Assembly: GCA_027489035.1 (NCBI GenBank)
Contig: JAIYAN010000012.1
Coordinates: 349,437 to 413,436, forward strand
DNA from: Chitinophagaceae bacterium
GTDB taxonomy: Bacteria; Bacteroidota; Bacteroidia; Chitinophagales; Chitinophagaceae
DNA length: 64,000 bases
Reading direction: 5' to 3'
The notes below the pieces were generated by a model, which saw nothing but the letters and a program-made list of their open reading frames with translations, had not been told where the DNA came from and did no database searches. Of the stretch, positions 36,885 to 44,930 are shown piece after piece. Made by a program: the position numbers and the translations under genes. The first letter of the stretch is position 1. Each line of letters opens with the position of its first letter.

Positions 36885-37988
36885 CTAATATAAATACCTG
36901 TATATTTTTCCAGGTAATGAATTTATTATTCCATTCATTTCCAGAGAAAGTAAAACGCCTGCTATTTTACTATTGCTCATTTTTGATTGCATACATAGTT
37001 CATCGATTTGCCAATCTGTTTTTTGCTTGAAAAATTCAAGGATTTCCAATTCTGATTCATTGAAATCATTAAATAATTGAGGACTTCTTTTTTTTACATT
37101 TGATTGAACCTCATTCCATTGCATCATTTCCAACAAATCATTGGCATGTGTTATCAAATGGGCTTTGTTTAATTGTATCAGTTTATTACAACCTTCACTT
37201 TTAAGATCTGTTACTTTTCCTGGAAATGCAAATACATCTTTATTATAATCGTTTGCCAATTCTGCAGTAATTAATGAGCCTCCTTTTTTGCTGGTTTCTA
37301 TCACAACCAATACATCACAGATGCCGGCTGTAATCCTATTTCTATTTGGAAAATTTTGTTTGTCTGGATTTGTACCACTCATAAATTCAGTCAGCAATCC
37401 ACCTTTAAAAATCATTTCTTTGGCCAATTGTTTGTTGGCGGAAGGGTATATTCTATCTAGACCATGTGCTAATACCCCAATTGTTTCAATATTGTTATTT
37501 AATGCAGCCCTATGTGCGATGGTGTCTATTCCATAAGCTAAACCGCTTATAATAATGACGTCTTTTAATTTTAAATCGGAGATAAATTTTTCGCAAATAT
37601 GTTTCCCATACTCAGAATTATTTCTTGTACCTACAATAGAAATTATTTTTGAAGCATTCAAATTACTATTACCCTTGTAATACAGCATTATTGGGGAATC
37701 ATAACAATTCAATAATCGTTTTGGATATTTATCATCTGAAAAAAAGAAAGCATCGATGGCATGTTTTTGTATAAAATCAATTTCTTTTTTACATACATCA
37801 AAGTCCTTAAATGCTTTTATTGAACTTGCTCTTACAGATCCAATTCCTTCTATTTTTTCGAGATTTGCTTTCGACGCTTTGAAAATTTGAGCAGGCTCCT
37901 TAAAAATTTGCATCAATGATTTTGCATGCACATTTCCAATGTTAGGAATTTTAGTAAGCGCAATTTTATAAATTAAATCGTTGTCCAT
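36885..37988 (-). CDS. dprA: DNA-processing protein DprA/Smf
   Basis: Binds incoming single-stranded DNA and loads RecA during natural transformation. 367 residues: an N-terminal helix-hairpin-helix/SAM-like part (about 1-65, LTKIPNIGNVHAKSLM and LEKIEGIGSVRASSI), the Rossmann-like DprA core (about 75-290, SIVGTRNNSEYG, ISGLAYGIDTIAHRAAL, FPNRNRITAGICD, SKKGGSLITAELA) and a C-terminal winged-helix domain (about 310-367). All key motifs are intact, so the organism could be competent. It lies between the PorE-like gene (27-base gap) and guaB. Confidence 0.95.
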   Translation of the reverse strand: MDNDLIYKIALTKIPNIGNVHAKSLMQIFKEPAQIFKASKANLEKIEGIGSVRASSIKAFKDFDVCKKEIDFIQKHAIDAFFFSDDKYPKRLLNCYDSPIMLYYKGNSNLNASKIISIVGTRNNSEYGKHICEKFISDLKLKDVIIISGLAYGIDTIAHRAALNNNIETIGVLAHGLDRIYPSANKQLAKEMIFKGGLLTEFMSGTNPDKQNFPNRNRITAGICDVLVVIETSKKGGSLITAELANDYNKDVFAFPGKVTDLKSEGCNKLIQLNKAHLITHANDLLEMMQWNEVQSNVKKRSPQLFNDFNESELEILEFFKQKTDWQIDELCMQSKMSNSKIAGVLLSLEMNGIINSLPGKIYRYLY

Positions 37989-38015
37989 AATATAACGACA
38001 ATGATAGAATTATTT

Positions 38016-39950
38016 TCAATTGGAAATCACGTTTATTTCCGTTCGCCTGTTGTTGTTTTTCCCTTGTTCGGTATTGTTATCTGCTATAGGTTTTGTATCG
38101 CCAAATCCAACTGCTGTTAAGCGTATTGATTTTATACCTTTTGAAACAAAATATTTTACTACAGCATTGGCTCTATTCAAACTTAGTTTTTGATTGTCTT
38201 CTTTTTTTCCAACATTGTCGGTATGACCATTTACCTGAATTTTTAAATTTGGATTTTCGTTTAATAACGAAACAAATTTATCCAATTCAATTTCGGATTC
38301 TTTTTTTAGCAATTCAGAATTGCTGTCGAAAAAAATATTTTTCAAAATTACTGCAGCTCCTTTTTCTATGGGTTGTAAAGGGATTTTTAAATTAAAAAAA
38401 CTATCCAATTTATTGTCGATTAAAGAAAAATTTTCCGAATAAAACAAATATCCTTTTCGATTAATACTCAAACTGTAATTTTTGTTTATGGGAAGTGTCA
38501 CTAAAAAATTCCCTGATTCATCCGTTTGAATATTGGATATTTGTTTAGCGCTATTTAATTCTGTAAGTGTGATGGTGCATGGCAACCCTTGCTTTGTATT
38601 GCTGTCAAAAACATTGCCGTTTACCCATAACGTTCTTGATGCTTGAATGTCTTTTCGAAGTTTAAATGTGTATAAATCTAATCCTGCATTTTTTTCTTTT
38701 CTATCACTTGCATAATAAGCATTTACCCCATCTGCAGCAACGATAACAGAGCCCTCATCATCTATTGTATTTATTGGGTATCCTAGATTTTCTGGCTCAC
38801 CCCAATGGTTAGACGTATCTTTTCTACTCAAAAACAAATCGGTCATTCCATAACCTTTATGGCCATTGCTATTAAAATAAATGGTTTGATTGTCGCTATG
38901 TATAAAGGGACAAGATTCATCGCCTGGCGTATTGACTTCTGGCCCAAGATTTTCAGGTGCCGACCATTTTCCGTTTTGTAAACGATGCGTTACCCAAATA
39001 TCTCTTGCACCATATCCACCAATTCGCGTACTGGAAAAATATAAATCTTTTTTATCTGGAGATAGCGACGGCGCTGATTCCCACGCATTGCTGTTTATTG
39101 TACTTCCTAAATTTTCAGCTTCAGACCAACCCCCGTTTTTTGTTTTGTAAGAAATATATAAATCACAACTTCCAAAACCTTCAGGATAATTACATCCTGT
39201 AAAAATGAGCCAATTGCCATCTTGAGAAATATTTTGAGCGCCTTCGTTTAAATTGGTATTAATTTTTCCTGGTGCGGCAATGGCTTTAGTCCATTTATTA
39301 TCAATCCATTCGCTTTCATAAAAATCTTCATCATTGTCAACACGTCGAGTAAAAATCATTTTCTTTCCATCAATCGTTAATGATGGATAATATTCTAGGG
39401 CATTAGAATTGACGCTATCTCCTAAATTGATTAATTCAAAATTATAATTATCTACTTGATGATTTTTTTTGTAATCTAAAGCAAACGAGTAAGTGCTTAT
39501 TCTGTAATTAGCTGATTTTTTACTTTGCTCATTGAGATCTTCGTTCTTTAAAAAATGAGTTGCTTTAATTAATGCTTCTTCGAACTTTCCAATTCCTGCG
39601 AGGGAAATTGAATAAGGTAAAAGATATTCCGAACAGAAAACACTGTCAAGAGAAAATGCAATTTCAAAATTGCGCACTGAGGAATCATAATTTTTTAAAT
39701 CTGCGTATATGCCAGCCCGTGATAAAAATGCTTCAACATAATTGGGGTAAATTTTAATGGCTTGCTCTAATTTCTTCAAAGATTTTATGTACGCCCCTTC
39801 AGAAGCAAGATCATAAGCTTCAAAATAAATGACTTTTGCTTTCTTGTTTACTTTTTCAGGGTTATACCATTGCGCTTTAAGTGAAGATGAAAATATAAAT
39901 ATCGTAATGTTTATTACAAATAACCCAGTAATTATTTTCCAATTTTTCAT
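38016..39950 (-). CDS. PorE-like TPR / PD40 propeller / CRD / OmpA-C protein
   Basis: 644 residues from the ATG at 39950, which starts a good signal peptide (MKNWKIITGLFVINITIFIF...LKAQW); the longer frame to 40019 has extra basic sequence and is not preferred. Domains in order: TPR helices (about residues 25-155), five or so PD40/WD40-type beta-propeller blades (about 175-420; repeated S-P-D-K and Y-F-S-S/N words such as YPSLTIDGKKMIFTRR, APSLSPDKKDLYFSSTR), a carboxypeptidase-regulatory-like domain (about 430-510), and an OmpA-C peptidoglycan-binding domain (about 525-640) with QVNGHTDNVGKKEDNQKLSLNRANAV. The order is that of PorE of the T9SS. Unlike Porphyromonas PorE it has no lipobox cysteine. 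Confidence 0.88.
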   Translation of the reverse strand: MKNWKIITGLFVINITIFIFSSSLKAQWYNPEKVNKKAKVIYFEAYDLASEGAYIKSLKKLEQAIKIYPNYVEAFLSRAGIYADLKNYDSSVRNFEIAFSLDSVFCSEYLLPYSISLAGIGKFEEALIKATHFLKNEDLNEQSKKSANYRISTYSFALDYKKNHQVDNYNFELINLGDSVNSNALEYYPSLTIDGKKMIFTRRVDNDEDFYESEWIDNKWTKAIAAPGKINTNLNEGAQNISQDGNWLIFTGCNYPEGFGSCDLYISYKTKNGGWSEAENLGSTINSNAWESAPSLSPDKKDLYFSSTRIGGYGARDIWVTHRLQNGKWSAPENLGPEVNTPGDESCPFIHSDNQTIYFNSNGHKGYGMTDLFLSRKDTSNHWGEPENLGYPINTIDDEGSVIVAADGVNAYYASDRKEKNAGLDLYTFKLRKDIQASRTLWVNGNVFDSNTKQGLPCTITLTELNSAKQISNIQTDESGNFLVTLPINKNYSLSINRKGYLFYSENFSLIDNKLDSFFNLKIPLQPIEKGAAVILKNIFFDSNSELLKKESEIELDKFVSLLNENPNLKIQVNGHTDNVGKKEDNQKLSLNRANAVVKYFVSKGIKSIRLTAVGFGDTKPIADNNTEQGKNNNRRTEINVISN

Positions 39951-40022
39951 AAAAAAATTTAAGGATTGAAGGTATGGAAACTTTAATTGGAATATTACAT
40001 TTTTAGATTTGTATAACAATGA

Positions 40023-40643
40023 TTAAGGAACATTGATATACTTGTGAATTTGTAATGACAATTCCCATTGAGGATTAGATTTGATATAATCAATAATAAT
40101 AGGCGTTACAAGTGCAGCTTTATCCCATTCGGGCTGGAGGTATAATTTACAATTGGGATTTACTTTAGCGGCATAGATTTCGGCCCATTCGAAATCGTGC
40201 TTGTTAAAAATCACAATTTTTAATTCATTGGCTAGGGGTAATATTTCTTCTAAAGGCGCTTTGAATTTTTTAGGAGATAAACAAATCCAATTCCAATGTC
40301 CGCTCAACGGATGCGCACCAGAAGTTTCTATATTTGTTTCAAAACCTTCTGATTGTAATTTAGTTGTAAGTTCATCCAATTGATGCATTAGCGGTTCGCC
40401 ACCAGTGATTACAACCAAGCCAGTTTTTGTATGTTTTTTTATTTCTAAAACAATTTGATCTGAAGTAAATTTTGGATGTGCATCTTTATCCCAACTATCT
40501 TTTACATCACACCAAACACAACCAACATCACAACCACCTAGTCGAACAAAGTAGGCAGCACGACCTTGATGAAATCCTTCACCTTGAATGGTATAAAAAT
40601 GTTCCATCACGGGAAGTGAACTAATTTCAATTGGATTTATCAT
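40023..40643 (-). CDS. queE: 7-carboxy-7-deazaguanine synthase
   Basis: Radical SAM enzyme of queuosine synthesis that contracts 6-carboxytetrahydropterin to 7-carboxy-7-deazaguanine. 206 residues. The 4Fe-4S cluster cysteines are C38, C42 and C45 in GGCDVGCVWCD (C-x3-C-x2-C). FYTIQGEGFHQGRAAYFVR and VVITGGEPLMH (SAM-binding GGE) are canonical. The start overlaps the folD stop by 4 bases (ATGA), so it is translationally coupled to folD. The rest of the queuosine genes (queC, queD, queF) are not in the window. Confidence 0.95.
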   Translation of the reverse strand: MINPIEISSLPVMEHFYTIQGEGFHQGRAAYFVRLGGCDVGCVWCDVKDSWDKDAHPKFTSDQIVLEIKKHTKTGLVVITGGEPLMHQLDELTTKLQSEGFETNIETSGAHPLSGHWNWICLSPKKFKAPLEEILPLANELKIVIFNKHDFEWAEIYAAKVNPNCKLYLQPEWDKAALVTPIIIDYIKSNPQWELSLQIHKYINVP

Positions 40644-41521
40644 GCTTTATTTTGTTGATTATAAGCGTTTAAAGTGTTTTTTAATAATGCAGCAATAGTC
40701 ATAAGTCCAACGCCACCTGGAACAGGAGAAATAAAACTACATTTTGGCGAAACGCTATTAAATTCTACATCACCTTTTATGCTAAATCCCGATTTTTTTG
40801 AATCGTCTTTTACCCTTGTTATACCAACATCAATTACTACAGCACCATCTTTTACCATATCCGAATTTACAAATTCAGGAATGCCAATTGCAGCAATAAT
40901 AATATCAGCGGTAAGACAAATTTCTTTAATGTTCTTGGTTCGGCTATGGCATACCGTTACTGTACAATTTCCATATTTACTGCTTTGACCTAATAAAATA
41001 CTCATTGGTCTTCCAACAATATTGCTTCTGCCAATAACTACGGCATGTTTGCCAGGTGTTTCAATGTTATAATGTTCCAACATAAGCATTATTCCATAAG
41101 GAGTAGCTGGAATAAAAGTGGGCATACCGAGCACCATTTTGCCAATGCTAACTGGACTAAATCCATCAACATCTTTATTTGGATTGATTAGATTGATTAT
41201 TTTTTGTTCATCAAAATGAGGTGGCAATGGCAATTGAACTAAAATTCCATCAACCAAATCATTTTCATTTAATTGATTTATTGCGTTAATAAGTTCCTGC
41301 TCAACAATGTTGTCTTCAAGTCTAATTAAGGTGCTTTTAAAACCTATCTCTTCGCAATTTTTTATTTTACTGGCAACATAAGTTTCACTAGCCCCATTAT
41401 TACCGACAAGAATTGCAGCTAAATGTGGAGTACGCTTGCCTTCTAAAATAAGATTATCGACAAAAGATTTTAATTCGTTTTTTATGTGTTGAGAAACAAT
41501 TTTCCCGTTTAAAATTTCCAT
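40640..41521 (-). CDS. folD: Bifunctional methylenetetrahydrofolate dehydrogenase/cyclohydrolase
   Basis: Interconverts 5,10-methylene-, 5,10-methenyl- and 10-formyl-tetrahydrofolate with NADP. 293 residues, standard. ASETYVASKIKNCEEIGF carries the catalytic Tyr and Lys (Y-x3-K), DGILVQLPLPPH binds folate, NPNKDVDGFSP follows, and the dinucleotide site is VIGRSNIVGRPMSILL. PVPGGVGLMTIAALLKNT closes the C-terminus. First gene of a minus-strand run; a promoter-like TATTTTTA lies 4 bases upstream of the start, so the transcription start may be further back. Confidence 0.96.
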   Translation of the reverse strand: MEILNGKIVSQHIKNELKSFVDNLILEGKRTPHLAAILVGNNGASETYVASKIKNCEEIGFKSTLIRLEDNIVEQELINAINQLNENDLVDGILVQLPLPPHFDEQKIINLINPNKDVDGFSPVSIGKMVLGMPTFIPATPYGIMLMLEHYNIETPGKHAVVIGRSNIVGRPMSILLGQSSKYGNCTVTVCHSRTKNIKEICLTADIIIAAIGIPEFVNSDMVKDGAVVIDVGITRVKDDSKKSGFSIKGDVEFNSVSPKCSFISPVPGGVGLMTIAALLKNTLNAYNQQNKA

Positions 41522-41525
41522 TTTG

Positions 41526-41533
41526 TAAAAATA
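41526..41533 (-). promoter_or_regulatory. Possible -7 element for folD (weak)
   Basis: On the minus strand TATTTTTA lies just before the folD start with a TTTG about 22 bases further upstream. It deviates from TAnnTTTG at the last base, and it is so close to the ATG that a leaderless message would result. Confidence 0.3.
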
Positions 41534-41660
41534 CTATTATAAATGATTTTAAACCCAAAACAACCAAATATTAAAAGAAAAAAACGATCTACTATCGGTT
41601 AAATCAACATTGTAATTTTTTTTTACGAATCTAATTTGCAGCCGATTAAAAGCTTAAAAT

Positions 41661-42518
41661 ATGAAGTTTGTAAAGCCGTTTTCTTCCAAATTAAAACACT
41701 CATCAATAGTATTAATATTCTTGATTTCAGCATCTATTTCAGCTAATAATAATTTATGCGCACAAAATATCTCATTGTTCACCACACCAACATTAATGTA
41801 TAATACAGCTGGAGAAATAAATGGGTTCAACATTATTCAAATTGTTTCTAATCCTGCCAATCTCAACTCGCTTAAACAATTCAACATCGGTGTTTATAGT
41901 GAAAGGAAATTCAATCTAAAGGAATTGAGCAACCATATTATTGTTTCAGGGTTTTCAATAGGGAAAATTAAAATGGGAATATTGGTTCAACATGCAGGAG
42001 TATCAAAATTTAACCAACATTCTTTCGGACTGTGTTTATCTAAAAAAATTGGAGATAATACTTCATTGGCCATTCAAAGCAAATTTTTGGGAAATAATAT
42101 TTCAAAGCAACGTAATCAAAAATTCATTTCAGCAGAAATTGGCCTTGTGACCAATTTGTCAAAGGTTATAAGAATTGGCGTTAAGGCTGAGAATTACATG
42201 CCGTTTAATAAACAAACAACTTTAGATAATACATATGTGCTAAACATTTCAACAGGTGTTTTTTATGAAATTTCAAAGCAATTTTCGTTGAATATTAATT
42301 GCTTCAAAACATCCAATGAATCCACTTTTTTTTCTGGAAATATGAGCTATCAAATACATAAAAAAATTGCAATAAAATCAGTTTTTACATCAAATACCAA
42401 TTCGATAAATATTGAGATTTCTTATTCTGGAAAAAAGATGAATTTGACATTAATAATGATAACTAATCCTGTTTTGGGAATTACACCTGCAACTTCAATT
42501 TCTACTGTTAATGATTAG
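41661..42518 (+). CDS. Predicted small outer-membrane beta-barrel protein, unknown function
   Basis: 285 residues with a signal peptide (about 1-34, ending NNLCAQ). The mature part begins NISLFTTPTLMYNTAGEINGFN and then alternates short amphipathic strands with the aromatic or charged ends of outer-membrane barrels (FNIGVYSERKFN, GFSIGKIKMGILVQ, SFGLCLSKKIG, LAIQSKFLGNN, IGVKAENYMPF, INIEISYSG), which would give about 10-14 strands. The segment IVSNPANLNSL recalls the 'NPA' start of PorV/FadL-like proteins, but I cannot assign it. Its last 8 bases overlap the start of the next gene, so the two form a translationally coupled pair. Confidence 0.75.
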   Translation: MKFVKPFSSKLKHSSIVLIFLISASISANNNLCAQNISLFTTPTLMYNTAGEINGFNIIQIVSNPANLNSLKQFNIGVYSERKFNLKELSNHIIVSGFSIGKIKMGILVQHAGVSKFNQHSFGLCLSKKIGDNTSLAIQSKFLGNNISKQRNQKFISAEIGLVTNLSKVIRIGVKAENYMPFNKQTTLDNTYVLNISTGVFYEISKQFSLNINCFKTSNESTFFSGNMSYQIHKKIAIKSVFTSNTNSINIEISYSGKKMNLTLIMITNPVLGITPATSISTVND

Positions 42519-44583
42519 TAAAATGAAAAAAATAATTTTTATAAATGGGCTTATATTTTTTTTTACGACTAACGTTTTTTGTCAGATAGAATCTGAATTA
42601 AATAATAATTTGGATGAAGCAGTTTTGGAAACCAATATAAATGCAGAAGAAGAGACGGATATTGATATCACAGCATTTAAATTAAAAAATAATGAAATCG
42701 AAATTCAATATTTAAATATCAATGAAGTAACAAAAGAAGAGCTCCAAGCATTTGGAAAATTCACCAATATACAGATAGAATCTTTTTTGAATTATCGGAA
42801 ATCATTTGGAAAATTTATTTCAAATTATGAATTACAATCTATTCCTAATTGGGACATCGAATTGATAAAAAAAATAAAACAATTTGTGTTGATTAAAAAC
42901 AAAAATGAGATATTCAATTCCCTTTCGATTGCATTAAAAGAAGGAAAGCAAATTTTATTATTAAGAACAAGAACAGTTTTAGAAAAATCAATTGGCTATA
43001 ATTACGATACAACTAGAAAGTCAAAAAAATATGGAGGAATTCCATCAGGTTTTTCTATGAAGTATCAATTTAAATTTAAACAAGATTTCAAACTGGGCAT
43101 TTTAATGGAAAATGACGCTGGTGAAAGATTTGCACTAAATAGTAAAACAAACGGATTTGATTTTATTTCGGCGCATTTATATAAAAAAAGCAATGGTATT
43201 TTACAATTTTTTTGTGTTGGAGATTACACTGTAAATATTGCACAAGGTTTGATTCATTGGCAAACAATGGGGGTTAAAAAAAGTACAGAAGTAAACAACA
43301 TAAAACATGAATCTGAAACCATAAAACCATATCAATCGTTTAATGAAATTAATTTTCATAGAGGCCTTAGCTTAGGCTTAAAAAAATCTCAAACTAATGC
43401 AATAGTATTTTATTCAAACAGAAATTTAGATGCAAATACATCATTAGATTCTTCAAATGAAACAATCGTTTCAAGTTTTAATTATCTTGGTTTTCATCGA
43501 ACAGAAAATGAAATCGCCAATAAAAAAAATTTGAATCAACAAGTTTTTGGAGTAAGCATAAATAGTAATTTAAAAAACATTTTAATTTCAGTAAATACAT
43601 TACACTATGAATTTAAATTTCCTTTTCAAAAGCAAAACCTTCCGTATAATTTATTTGCTTTTAAAGGAAGAAGTTTAACCTCTTATAGCATTGGGTATTC
43701 ATTTACAAAGTTAAACACCCATTTTTTTGGAGAAACCGCATTTAGTTACAAAGGATTTGCAACAACCAATGGATTGTTGTCTGCGATTTCAGGAAAAGCA
43801 GATATTTCAATTTTATACCGAAACATTTCAAAATCATTTCAATCAATAATTGCCAATGCTTTCACGGAAAACTCAAGTGTAAACAATGAAAAAGGTTTGT
43901 ATTTTGGGATTTCTATTAGTCCACAATCTCGTTGGCAATTAAACATGTCAGCGGATTTTTTTTCTATACCATGGTTGAAATATCAAATAAATGCACCAAG
44001 TTCTGGCATGGATTTTTTGATTCGAATTACAAATACCCCGAACAAAAAATTATCTGCAGTTTTTACAATAAAACATCAGGTTTCTCAATCTTCATTAATT
44101 GATAATTATCAACATGTCATAAAACCATTGGGTGAAGTTATAAAAAACAGTATGAGATGTCATTTGAGTAAAGTTGTAAGTCCTATTGTAACAATAAGAG
44201 CAAGGGTAGAATATCAAATCATCAAAACGTCAAGTTTGACTACAGGGGAAGGTTTTTTATTTTTTACTGAATTGCTATATAAGCCAAGCAAGAAAAGCAT
44301 TTCATCGAATCTCAGAATTGTTTATTTTGATTGCACGAACTACGACAGTAGGATTTATGCATTTGAAAATGATTTGTCAAATAGTTATGCTTTGCCAGCA
44401 TATTATGATAATGGATTCAGATATTTTTTAAATGTTCAGTATGTGATAAATAAAAAAATACATTTCAGACTGAAATTCAGTCAAAATATTTATCCGGATA
44501 AAAAAGAAATTGGTACTGGTTTTGATTTGATAAAAGGGTGCAAAAAAACGCAAATTGGATTTGAAACAATTTTTTCATGGTAA
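42511..44583 (+). CDS. Outer-membrane barrel protein with N-terminal ComEA-like helix-hairpin-helix region
   Basis: 690 residues (or 686 if the Met at residue 5 is used, leaving a 4-base gap from the upstream gene). Signal peptide about residues 5-25 (FFFTTNVFCQ). Residues about 60-135 match the ComEA helix-hairpin-helix module: LNINEVTKEELQAFGKF aligns with the 'VNINTA-x-x-EEL' start and SFLNYRKSFGKFISNYELQSI with the '-I-x-YR-x-x-G-x-F' second half. The hairpin glycines (GIG) are replaced by GKF and PNWD, so classical DNA binding is uncertain. The remaining 550 residues are strand-rich with barrel character and end in the outer-membrane-type C-terminal Trp-containing ETIFSW. Function is unknown; see findings. 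Confidence 0.78.
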   Translation: MISKMKKIIFINGLIFFFTTNVFCQIESELNNNLDEAVLETNINAEEETDIDITAFKLKNNEIEIQYLNINEVTKEELQAFGKFTNIQIESFLNYRKSFGKFISNYELQSIPNWDIELIKKIKQFVLIKNKNEIFNSLSIALKEGKQILLLRTRTVLEKSIGYNYDTTRKSKKYGGIPSGFSMKYQFKFKQDFKLGILMENDAGERFALNSKTNGFDFISAHLYKKSNGILQFFCVGDYTVNIAQGLIHWQTMGVKKSTEVNNIKHESETIKPYQSFNEINFHRGLSLGLKKSQTNAIVFYSNRNLDANTSLDSSNETIVSSFNYLGFHRTENEIANKKNLNQQVFGVSINSNLKNILISVNTLHYEFKFPFQKQNLPYNLFAFKGRSLTSYSIGYSFTKLNTHFFGETAFSYKGFATTNGLLSAISGKADISILYRNISKSFQSIIANAFTENSSVNNEKGLYFGISISPQSRWQLNMSADFFSIPWLKYQINAPSSGMDFLIRITNTPNKKLSAVFTIKHQVSQSSLIDNYQHVIKPLGEVIKNSMRCHLSKVVSPIVTIRARVEYQIIKTSSLTTGEGFLFFTELLYKPSKKSISSNLRIVYFDCTNYDSRIYAFENDLSNSYALPAYYDNGFRYFLNVQYVINKKIHFRLKFSQNIYPDKKEIGTGFDLIKGCKKTQIGFETIFSW

Positions 44584-44930
44584 AAGCAATTTTATTTGAA
44601 AAAATCCGGTAATTGGGCACGAAAAATTTAATAAAATATAAAAAAAGGAGCATTAAGATTCATTCATTGATTTTTTTTCAAAAACAAAAAAATATTTTCG
44701 AGGTTTAATTTCATAAAAACGAACTCAAATACCGATAAAATATGTATTTGATTGAACAGCTTTTGTGTTGAAAATCATTTCTTGAATAAAAACATTTTAT
44801 ACACGCAACATTTCTAGTTTAAGGGATGTCTTGAAATACGGATAGTTTTAAACAAAAAAAAATTAACATTTTATTGTTTTAAAAAAAATATCCCTATTTT
44901 TACCTTTCATTAAACTAACAATTAACGAAC
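44584..44930. other. 347-base gene-free stretch upstream of the SusC locus
   Basis: Very AT-rich, with long A and T runs. No small gene or RNA is evident. The right end holds the susC promoter candidate at 44895; a GGAGC-like word near 44647 and several direct AAAAA tracts are the only other structure seen. No terminator hairpin for the upstream gene was found. Confidence 0.6.
44895..44902 (+). promoter_or_regulatory. Probable -7 element of the susC-susD transcript
   Basis: TATTTTTA, one base off TAnnTTTG, lies 28 bases before the susC ATG; ATTG about 18 bases upstream could serve as the -33 element. Confidence 0.5.
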
